DNA from: Spartobacteria bacterium UBA5019
GTDB lineage: Bacteria; Verrucomicrobiota; Verrucomicrobiia; Chthoniobacterales; Terrimicrobiaceae
DNA length: 12,153 bases
Assembly (NCBI GenBank): GCA_002396485.1
Contig: DGXZ01000082.1
Coordinates: forward strand, 1 to 12,153
Reading direction: 5' to 3'
The position numbers were made by a program, and so were the translations under genes. Below are positions 6,252-12,153 of the stretch, piece after piece. Every line of letters starts with the position of its first letter. Within the stretch, counting starts at the first letter, position 1. Below the pieces are notes generated by a model that did no database searches, was not told the origin of the DNA, and saw only the letters and a program-made list of their open reading frames with translations.

Positions 6252-6677
6252 ATGGTTGAAATTTCGATTCAGTATTTGGGAGATTTGCGCTGCGAGGCGC
6301 GGCATGAACCGTCTGGAACAGTCATCACCACGGATGCGCCGGTGGACAACGAGGGGCGCGGCGAGTCGTTCTCGCCGACAGATCTCGCGGCGACATCGCT
6401 TGGCACCTGCATGCTGACTATCATGGGTATCGCCGCTCGTCGGCATGGAATCGACCTCGGGAAGACATCGGTGAAGGTGCTGAAGGAAATGACTCCCCAA
6501 GCGCCTCGGCGCATTGCCAAGCTCACGGTTGTTTTCACGATTCCGCTTCCTGCCGAGCATCCGCAGCGCACACTGTTGGAAAATGCGGCCCGCAGTTGCC
6601 CAGTCCATCTGAGCCTGCATCCGGAGGTGACGCAAGAGATGCGTTTCGACTGGGGGGTGAGGAGTTTTAAGTTTTAA
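6252..6677 (+). CDS. OsmC-family protein (thiol peroxidase type)
   Basis: The 141-residue product has the usual OsmC length and both conserved cysteines: Cys53 in SLGTCMLTIMGIAARR and Cys116 in AARSCPVHLSLHP. Members of this family reduce organic hydroperoxides in the cytoplasm, with the first cysteine attacking the peroxide and the second resolving it. ESFSPTDLAATSL and the central VVFTIPLP strand are also typical. The C-terminus (SFKF) is set by a heptamer repeat that supplies the stop codon. A partial second copy lies upstream across the HigBA pair. OsmC proper, Ohr and YhfA-like branches cannot be separated with certainty; the sequence looks closer to the YhfA/general OsmC type. Confidence 0.85.
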   Translation: MVEISIQYLGDLRCEARHEPSGTVITTDAPVDNEGRGESFSPTDLAATSLGTCMLTIMGIAARRHGIDLGKTSVKVLKEMTPQAPRRIAKLTVVFTIPLPAEHPQRTLLENAARSCPVHLSLHPEVTQEMRFDWGVRSFKF

Positions 6678-6691
6678 GAATTAAGTTTTAA
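6664..6691. repeat. Heptanucleotide tandem repeat at the osmC stop
   Basis: Four 7-bp units run in tandem: GTTTTAA, GTTTTAA, GAATTAA, GTTTTAA. The second unit contains the osmC stop codon. The repeat sets the last residues of OsmC, and changes in unit number could alter the C-terminus. Confidence 0.8.
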
Positions 6692-7213
6692 GTTCGCGCT
6701 GCCGCGCGGGGCTTGCACAGACGAGGTCTTTTTCGATTTCACGCTTTTCGTGACTTTAGCCGGATGCCGGAGTTGTGGAGTTCGAGGAGGCCCTGGCGGT
6801 AGAGCAGGCCGCCGCGTGGAAGGCGCTTCCGGCGAGGACGCGCAGGGGAAAAATGCCGCACCCAGATCCTGCGCTTGGTGCTGAGCTTTTCCCCTCAAAG
6901 GCTCGAGCGAAGCCTTGCCCGGCCAGAACACGGAAACTTTTTTACGCTGCTTGAAAAATCCCCCCCGCCACTTCGGCGGCGACATCTTCGAGAAGTCGCC
7001 CGAGCCTATTAACGAAGGCCCCGCCGAGCACATGGGCAACGAAGTCTGGGTCTGCTGGGCTGTGCCGGCATGGCCTTCACCATCTGAAGTCACTTTATTC
7101 CCTCCACCTGTTTTCGAGTTTTGATCAAAATCGCCCCGCATCAAATCCCACTGAAAATTTCTTTTGACTTTCTGCGGCGAATATCTTGAAATGAATTCGC
7201 TCAGTTTTCGATC
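6692..7213. other. Long intergenic region without a recognised gene
   Basis: About 520 bases separate osmC from the first secreted paralogue. Open frames exist on both strands (for example 6915-7124 plus and 6674-7144 minus), but their translations are rich in Pro, Ser and Arg and match no family I know. Short hairpins occur at 6739-6753 (TCACG/CGTGA) and near 6966-6981 (CCGCC/GGCGG). Neither has a T-tract. A degenerate dispersed element or a decayed gene is possible. TTGACT at 7164-7169 is a -35-like box for the next gene, but I see no good -10 box. Confidence 0.5.
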
Positions 7214-7975
7214 ATGAAAAAATCATCCCTCTTCGCACTCCTACTCGCAGCGCTCAGTCATTTCGCTTCTCCGGCATCGGCACATGCCTTTGGGAAACCT
7301 CCGAGCACACCTACCAGCAATGGAAGCAATTTTCCAAACCAAGGAACCTTTTCCGCTGTCGTCCGTGGAATGAATTTGTCAGGCACTGTCGAATTCAGCA
7401 CCAGTGGAGGCGCTCAGCCCGTCGAGGGAGCCACTACCGGCAGCGGTTCCTCAGGGTCTTCTCAGATCTACTACAACGGAACCTTGCTTTCCGGAAATGC
7501 CCAAGGAAACTATGACCCCCAAGCCTCGACGATGTCGGTCAGCTTTGAGGCTGATGCCGATGGCCAAGGTCAAAGGAGCTATTCGCTTAATCAACAAGTA
7601 GTCACTACGTCGGTATTTACCGAATCAAGAGTGCTTCCTGTCGTTGGACCTTACAACCCAAACCCTCCACCCAACCCAGAACAAACTTTTACTAATACAC
7701 CTTTTTTTCAAGTCAGGTTGTTTGATTGTTACTTCATTAACGGATCAGCTGTGTGCAGTGTTTCCAAAACTCAGCAAACACAGAATTTTAAAGGTGAGGG
7801 CAACGCGCAATACCAAGAGCTTCAGACTCCTCCAAATGACGTCGTGCCACGCGTCGTTACGACAGATCTCCGGATTTCGGTTTCAGGCACTCGGATTTCA
7901 GATAACGTCGTCACTTTTGCCACCGCCACTGTCCGACCTCCCTCTTCAGGTGTCTTTCAATCCTTTATCCAATGA
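7214..7975 (+). CDS. Secreted protein of unknown family, tandem paralogue 1
   Basis: I do not recognise the family. The 253-residue product opens with a clear signal peptide (MKKSSLFALLLAAL, then ASPASA before HAFG), so it is exported. The mature part is rich in Ser, Thr, Gly, Asn and Gln and looks like beta-sheet. Blocks shared with the next gene include QGTFSAVVRG, SGSSGSSQIYYNG, YDPQAST, ADADGQGQ, INGSAVCSVS, NFKGEGNAQYQ and ATVRPPS. The central part (about 125-165) has a proline-rich stretch, YNPNPPPNPEQ, that the paralogue lacks. Two cysteines are present (FDCYF, AVCS). Start is ATG at 7214 in the context TCGATCATGAAAAA, shared with the paralogue. A surface or matrix role is only a guess. 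Confidence 0.8.
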   Translation: MKKSSLFALLLAALSHFASPASAHAFGKPPSTPTSNGSNFPNQGTFSAVVRGMNLSGTVEFSTSGGAQPVEGATTGSGSSGSSQIYYNGTLLSGNAQGNYDPQASTMSVSFEADADGQGQRSYSLNQQVVTTSVFTESRVLPVVGPYNPNPPPNPEQTFTNTPFFQVRLFDCYFINGSAVCSVSKTQQTQNFKGEGNAQYQELQTPPNDVVPRVVTTDLRISVSGTRISDNVVTFATATVRPPSSGVFQSFIQ

Positions 7976-8113
7976 CCTGTCGTTCGCTGATTTCTAAGAA
8001 TTTTTGTGCCATGGGTCCTCTTTACGCCTGACAAACAATCTGAGAAATCATTACGCTCAGCCTTTTTTAAATTCTCTCAAGCCGATTCAACGTCATTCTT
8101 ACGGCAAAAATTC

Positions 8114-8142
8114 TTGATTCACTCTCCGCAACGGACTAATCA
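8114..8142 (+). promoter_or_regulatory. Candidate promoter of the second paralogue
   Basis: TTGATT (8114-8119), a 17-base spacer and TAATCA (8137-8142) form a fair promoter 24 bases before the ATG at 8167. This would allow transcription separately from the first paralogue. The 191-base gap between the paralogues holds no other gene. Confidence 0.35.
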
Positions 8143-8166
8143 TAAAAAAACCATAACTTCTCGATC

Positions 8167-8898
8167 ATGAAAAATACATCCCTTCTCCTCCCTTTACTCG
8201 CAGCTCTTCTGCAATTTGTTTCTTCGGGATCAGCGCATGCTTTTGGAGGCTCCCCAGGCGGGCCTTTCAGTAACACGAGCAGCTATTTGCCGACTCAAGG
8301 AACTTTTACGGCTGTTGTTCGAGGTACAGATCTGACAGGTACCGTTCAATTCAGTACCAGTAATGGCACTCAGCCCGAGGGCGCAGCCGCCAACACCGGG
8401 TCCTCAGGATCTTCTCGTATTTATTACAATGGTTTTGAACTTCTGGGAAATGCCAAAGGGTCTTACAACCCACAAGCTTCTACGATCTCGATAACATTCG
8501 ATGCGGACGCAGAAGGCCAAGGGCAGATCAATTATACTATTAATACATTGCAAGTGACTGGCCAAACTACTGCGATAACACAAAACGCTGATAACACCAT
8601 TCAGACTCGTACAACAACGACCAATCTTGGCATAGTACCAAACAGGATTGTAGACCTATTCGACAGTTACTATATTAGCGGATCTGCAGTGTGTAACGTT
8701 TCTGACAACCGCTCAACTCAGAAATTCAAGGGTACTGGAGACGCTCAATATCAGGATCTTTTTACCGGCCCAGATGATCTTACTCCCGTTGTGCGTACAA
8801 TCAATGTGCCGATTTCAGTTAGCGGTTCACGGCTTACAGACCAAGCTTTGACTTTCTCCACATCCGTCGTTCGCCCTCCTTCTATTACTGTGCAGTAG
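8167..8898 (+). CDS. Secreted protein of unknown family, tandem paralogue 2
   Basis: The 243-residue product is a clear paralogue of the 7214-7975 gene and also belongs to no family I recognise. It has a signal peptide (MKNTSLLLPLLAALL, then GSA before HAFG). It shares QGTFTAVVRG, GSSGSSRIYYNG, YNPQAST, ADAEGQGQ, ISGSAVCNVS, KFKGTGDAQYQ and VVRPPS. The middle (about 125-165) is instead Thr/Asn/Gln-rich (TTAITQNADNT, TRTTTTNL). Only one cysteine is kept, the one in SAVC, so it is the more conserved of the two in paralogue 1. The prepilin-like gene starts 47 bases after the stop. Export is well supported; function is unknown. Confidence 0.8.
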   Translation: MKNTSLLLPLLAALLQFVSSGSAHAFGGSPGGPFSNTSSYLPTQGTFTAVVRGTDLTGTVQFSTSNGTQPEGAAANTGSSGSSRIYYNGFELLGNAKGSYNPQASTISITFDADAEGQGQINYTINTLQVTGQTTAITQNADNTIQTRTTTTNLGIVPNRIVDLFDSYYISGSAVCNVSDNRSTQKFKGTGDAQYQDLFTGPDDLTPVVRTINVPISVSGSRLTDQALTFSTSVVRPPSITVQ

Positions 8899-8945
8899 AA
8901 TCACTCCGGGAAATAGGAGATCTCGAATCAGCTGACCATCTTTTT

Positions 8946-9443
8946 ATGCGCCTCAGCCGCCTTCGCGCCTTCACGCTCTTGGAGATGGTGGCGGCCATAA
9001 CGATCGTTATGATTCTGGTGGCGCTCATCTATCCTGCATTGGAAAAAATTTCACCGAGGGCTGAGTTGGTCGTATGCATGGGTAATCTCAGAAATTTGCG
9101 CTCGGCTTTTGCGGTCTATGCGACTGATGGCTGGCCGCAGATCCCGGCAGGAGTCGCTTTGGGTTCCATGGAAGAGCAAAGTTGGTGGATCAAGCGGACC
9201 AAGGAAGACTTGGGCCTCCCGGAGAAAACATGGCACTGCCCCTCGCTCACGAGGCTTTTTCGATCGTTGCCAGAGGCGGAGCGTCCGCTCATTCATTACC
9301 TCCCCACGCCCTTTTCTGGTGAACCCAACAAAGCCAACAGAAATGCACAAATGCCGTGGTTCATTGAGATCGGTGATGTCCATGGAGCTGGCAACATGCT
9401 TGTTCGTCAAAATGGCACTGTGGAACCCTCTGGCAACAGGTGA
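8946..9443 (+). CDS. Type IV pilin-like protein (pseudopilin)
   Basis: The 165-residue product has a class III prepilin signal: a short basic leader MRLSRLRA, then FTLLEMVAAITIVMILVAL. Cleavage by prepilin peptidase would fall between Ala8 and Phe9, with Glu13 as the fifth mature residue. Ala instead of Gly before the cut is common in Planctomycetes and Verrucomicrobia. The C-terminal IGDVHGAGNMLVRQNGTVE resembles the HGGG.NVLFADGHV tail of the many pilin-like proteins in those groups. It may join a type II secretion or pilus-like fibre. No assembly genes are in the window. No Shine-Dalgarno sequence precedes the ATG. Confidence 0.8.
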   Translation: MRLSRLRAFTLLEMVAAITIVMILVALIYPALEKISPRAELVVCMGNLRNLRSAFAVYATDGWPQIPAGVALGSMEEQSWWIKRTKEDLGLPEKTWHCPSLTRLFRSLPEAERPLIHYLPTPFSGEPNKANRNAQMPWFIEIGDVHGAGNMLVRQNGTVEPSGNR

Positions 9444-9520
9444 GAATCCGCTCGCGGTGATGGGTAGCATCCCATCTTCTCGCAAGCGCGTTACAGAAGC
9501 ATTCCATTAAAAAAACGAGC

Positions 9521-9525
9521 AGGAG
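9521..9525 (+). promoter_or_regulatory. Clear Shine-Dalgarno sequence
   Basis: AGGAG lies eight bases before the ATG at 9534 and fixes that start. It stands out because most genes in the window lack such a site. Confidence 0.7.
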
Positions 9526-9533
9526 CGGGGGGT

Positions 9534-11474
9534 ATGGATACGAATCATCAAACAACACTTGGCTTTTTACTGCGTCACATTGTTGTGCGGTTTTTTTGTG
9601 CGCCCAGTCTTGTTTTCTGGTTTTTGTTATCCCCTTCTTCCCTTTCGGCGGCACCCAAAAAAGACCAAGTTCCTGCTGTCGAGACCTCGGTCATTTATGA
9701 GCCCACGGTAAGAGTTCTGCGGGGGGGATCTTGTGAAGTGACTCTGCGCGCGATCTCACCGCAGGGTTACGAGGTGAAGTTTGAGATCACCAAGCAGCCA
9801 AGCTCAGGCAAGCTCTCTACTGGGCAGCGGACTTCGCCGGGGTCTATTTCCTACATCTACACTCACGATGGGACGAAAAATGCATCGCAGGATTCCTTTC
9901 GCTTCAAAAGCAAATCCGGGCCGAAAAAAGCCTGGGGCTACGGAAAGGCAATGATCTATGTGGACGAGATTCCGGCTCGATTGGTGACGGATGTGACCCA
10001 GCTTGACTTTGGGTCCGTTTTTCTTGGTGACGCCCGGACTCTTCCGGTCCAAATACGGAACACCGGAGGAGCTCTTCTGGAAGGCCGCTTGAAGATCAGT
10101 CCTCCTTGGACGCTCGAGGCCTCTGCGGACTTTGCTCTTGCGCAGGGCGAGGCGAAAGAATTTCTGATCACATTTCAGCCGCGCTCTGCGGATACCCAGC
10201 GTGGCACTCTGGTCATGGAGACTGGTGTCAAGCCCTTTTCGGAAATCCTGCTCCAAGGCGTCGGCGAGAGGCGCTTTCAAGTGCCGGAGAAAGCCGCTTT
10301 CGAGCAGCATGTGGGGGCCAACCAACTCGTGATTCCCGTTAAAAATTTCACTGCTGCCGTGCTGGAGATCACCGTGGATTGCCAGCAGCCTCTGAGAGCT
10401 CCCCATTCCCTGACGCTGCAGCCTGAGTCTCTTGGCGAGCTGGTTTTGGAACTCCCCTCAAAGCCTTTTGATGAGAAAAACGCTTTGGTGACGCTTGACG
10501 ACGGATGGGCCAAGCAGGAAGTTCGCATCCAGTTGCCGCCACCCCCTTCCAAACTAGAATGGGAAATCGAAGGGAAAAATTTTCTCGGCACTGTCACGCC
10601 CGGGCGCACGGTTCCGCTTGTGGCCAAGCTTCGGAATACTGGCAGTGGGACTGCCACTGCAACATTGCGGCTCACAGGATCGGGAATCGCTCTGGCTGCG
10701 GGACAACCCAGCCTCCACAAAGTTCCTTCCGGGGAAAATGTCACCATCGAGGCCACTTGGACATTCCCCGAAAAAGCCGGACTCGCTCAGGCCACTCTCG
10801 TTGCGGAGAGCGAGGGCCTGCCGCCCATCGAGGCTGCATGGGAGGCCGATATTCATATCCCTATTGCCCCAGCGCCCTCACCCAAGCCCTTGACTCCTGC
10901 CGCCGCCGCTTCCTCCACGGCAGGTCATCCTGAAGTCTTTTCTCCTGGTGAATCTGCCAGGAGCCCTGCGTTTTATCCGCACGACCCGGCCTATCGCTTG
11001 GAGATTGATGTGAACTGGTCGGTTTTTTTCCAGAAATCACGAACAGCCACCGCCATTATCTCATGGCAATACGATGGCCCTGAGCCTGTTGAGTTCTTCG
11101 TGCAGCGTGAAATCGAGCAGCGAAAAGGCTTCGTTGATAAAACCGTGCCGGACCGCTCCATTTCGACCGTGGAGAAACTCCCTCAAGGCACGGTTCAGTT
11201 CGTCTGGACCAATCTGGACCCGGAGACTGCAAAGATCACAAAGCTCTCTGATGGGCGCTGGCAGGCGCAAGTACCTGGACTCTCGAGTGGATATCGCGAG
11301 ATTCGAGTTATTGCGAAACAATCCGATGCCACGCGAGTAGTTGGCCTCTATTTTAATGTTTTTGTTGGGCTTATCCCGCTCCCTTCGCCTTTCTCCTGGA
11401 CACTCCCCATCCTGCTGTGTGTATGCACCGCGTACCTTTTGCGAAAAAAAATCCGCTCCCTTTTCGGAAAATGA
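9534..11474 (+). CDS. Exported multidomain beta-sandwich protein with C-terminal membrane anchor
   Basis: The 646-residue product has a long N-terminal signal region (hydrophobic about 19-38, likely cut after SLSAA). Next is a cadherin/Ig-like domain (about 45-145) with SYIYTHDGTKNASQDSFRF. An ASH/choice-of-anchor-D-like domain follows (about 150-245) with LDFGSVFLGDARTLPVQIRNTGG and FLITFQPRS. Two further beta-rich regions lie at about 250-335 and 340-445; the second contains VPLVAKLRNTGSGTATATL. A Pro/Ala/Ser linker (about 445-480) leads to a C-terminal domain (about 485-610) I cannot name. A hydrophobic helix at about 619-636 and the basic tail RKKIRSLFGK suggest anchoring with most of the protein outside. 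It is the last plus-strand gene of the exported cluster. Role unknown; adhesion or envelope scaffolding is possible. Confidence 0.75.
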   Translation: MDTNHQTTLGFLLRHIVVRFFCAPSLVFWFLLSPSSLSAAPKKDQVPAVETSVIYEPTVRVLRGGSCEVTLRAISPQGYEVKFEITKQPSSGKLSTGQRTSPGSISYIYTHDGTKNASQDSFRFKSKSGPKKAWGYGKAMIYVDEIPARLVTDVTQLDFGSVFLGDARTLPVQIRNTGGALLEGRLKISPPWTLEASADFALAQGEAKEFLITFQPRSADTQRGTLVMETGVKPFSEILLQGVGERRFQVPEKAAFEQHVGANQLVIPVKNFTAAVLEITVDCQQPLRAPHSLTLQPESLGELVLELPSKPFDEKNALVTLDDGWAKQEVRIQLPPPPSKLEWEIEGKNFLGTVTPGRTVPLVAKLRNTGSGTATATLRLTGSGIALAAGQPSLHKVPSGENVTIEATWTFPEKAGLAQATLVAESEGLPPIEAAWEADIHIPIAPAPSPKPLTPAAAASSTAGHPEVFSPGESARSPAFYPHDPAYRLEIDVNWSVFFQKSRTATAIISWQYDGPEPVEFFVQREIEQRKGFVDKTVPDRSISTVEKLPQGTVQFVWTNLDPETAKITKLSDGRWQAQVPGLSSGYREIRVIAKQSDATRVVGLYFNVFVGLIPLPSPFSWTLPILLCVCTAYLLRKKIRSLFGK

Positions 11475-11528
11475 CCATCGAGCCATTGCAAATCCTCTCG
11501 TGATCTCATCCCGCAAACCGGATTGTGT

Positions 11529-11546
11529 TTTTGGCAAAAGCCAAAA
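11529..11546. terminator. Bidirectional hairpin between convergent genes
   Basis: TTTTGGC and GCCAAAA form a perfect 7-bp stem with a 4-base AAAA loop. It lies in the 97-base gap between the ends of two convergent genes. The T-rich arms suit termination in both directions, though no long T-tract follows on either strand. Confidence 0.5.
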
Positions 11547-11571
11547 GGTAGAGGGCAGCACCGCCGGGGAT

Positions 11572-12057
11572 TCACCCCACTACGGCAACAAGCCATTCTT
11601 GCAGGCTGCCGTAGATGCTCATTCGAATGAGGGCGAATTCCTTTGGATCGTCGAGGTCGCGGGGGGCGCGGCTGAGGTCGGCGTCGGTGAATTGGTGGAT
11701 TTCGGCCAAGGCGAGGCGGGCTTGATTCAGGGCGCTGAGCCAGAGGTCGATGTGGCTGCGCGGAATGGTGAAGTGCAGTGATCCATCCGGATTGCGCTGC
11801 GCGCTGCGGAGGTCGGCGGCGACGCATTCGCGCGCGGCGAGGAAGGTGTCGTGAAGGTCAGGCTCGACGAGGGACTTCCAATCATCCAGAAGATCGCCCT
11901 CTTCGACATCTTCCGAGGGCTGAGGAAAAAGACGCGACTCGACCAAGGGATCTCCCGACTCCACCGGCTCCCGAATCGAGCAGAGTATCTGGTAAAAAGA
12001 ATCTTCCACCTGATCGAAAAAAACCGACCCGTTCGGGAGTATTTGAATTTTGATCAT
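11572..12057 (-). CDS. DUF2017-like protein of unknown function
   Basis: The 161-residue product is mainly helical, acidic, and has no signal peptide or membrane segment, so it is probably cytoplasmic. The C-terminal half, with IDLWLSALNQARLALAEI followed by DPKEFALIRMSIYGSLQEWL, recalls the helical core of DUF2017 proteins. That family is best known from actinobacteria near clpS, so the match is tentative. ATG at 12057 opens with MIKIQILPNGSVFF, a plausible natural start. The downstream end converges on the 646-residue protein gene. Function is unknown. Confidence 0.65.
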   Translation of the reverse strand: MIKIQILPNGSVFFDQVEDSFYQILCSIREPVESGDPLVESRLFPQPSEDVEEGDLLDDWKSLVEPDLHDTFLAARECVAADLRSAQRNPDGSLHFTIPRSHIDLWLSALNQARLALAEIHQFTDADLSRAPRDLDDPKEFALIRMSIYGSLQEWLVAVVG

Positions 12058-12072
12058 TTTCGGATTTTGGGA

Positions 12073-12096
12073 CAGAATTAACAGAATTTCAGAATT
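12073..12096. repeat. Short direct repeat CAGAATT x3
   Basis: CAGAATT occurs at 12073-12079, 12082-12088 and 12090-12096, separated by two and one bases. It lies in the leader of the DUF2017-like gene, beginning 16 bases upstream of its ATG. From memory, similar AT-rich strings are common between genes in Verrucomicrobiota, so this may be a dispersed element. No gene is visible from 12058 to the window end. Confidence 0.6.
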
Positions 12097-12153
12097 ATTT
12101 AAAATTTTTGCGCTACGAGTTTTATCGTTCGTTTATTTCTATGTTCTCTTGGA

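Noticed and set aside
6674..7144. Minus-strand open frame of 156 residues after osmC
   Set aside because: The translation is low-complexity (Pro, Ser, Lys) without a motif, and it begins and ends without regulatory signals. I treat it as non-coding.
11345..11474. PEP-CTERM or LPXTG-type sorting signal at the end of the 646-residue protein
   Set aside because: There is a hydrophobic helix and a basic tail, but no PEP or LPXTG motif precedes it. A plain C-terminal anchor is the simpler reading.

Overview
The window looks like chromosomal DNA from a member of the Verrucomicrobiota or the wider Planctomycetes-Verrucomicrobia group. The main reasons are a pseudopilin with an Ala-Phe processing site and a C-terminal HG..NML-type tail, weak or absent Shine-Dalgarno sequences before most genes, and short AT-rich intergenic repeats. 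This placement is an inference from gene style only. No rRNA, tRNA, insertion sequence or CRISPR array was seen.

Left part (1-1599), minus strand: a type II toxin-antitoxin (TA) pair made of a Phd/YefM-like antitoxin and a PIN-domain toxin with a 4-base start/stop overlap. A perfect 16-bp palindrome covers the antitoxin start codon and its -10 box. Upstream lie two broken PIN-toxin pieces, one central and one C-terminal, so this is a small zone of TA turnover.

Middle left (1600-5205), minus strand: a two-gene unit that probably acts in glycosylation at the membrane. It holds a large multi-spanning GT-C/STT3-like protein with a C-terminal helical-repeat tail and, six bases downstream, a family 2 polyprenyl-phosphate glycosyltransferase with four membrane segments. 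The second could make a lipid-linked sugar and the first could transfer sugar to an acceptor.

Middle (5205-6677), plus strand: a HigBA-like TA pair lies between two copies of an osmC locus. The right copy is an intact OsmC-family gene with both cysteines. The left copy keeps the upstream region and 136 gap-free bases of the gene, about 90% identical, but has lost the 5' coding part and everything past mid-gene. This is the clearest structural oddity in the window.

Right part (7214-11474), plus strand: two tandem paralogous secreted proteins of unknown family, a pseudopilin-like protein, and a 646-residue protein with a signal peptide, beta-sandwich domains and a C-terminal membrane anchor. 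All four look exported or surface-linked and may form a surface-structure cluster, but no function can be assigned from sequence alone. The cluster ends at a hairpin shared with a convergent DUF2017-like gene at 11572-12057.
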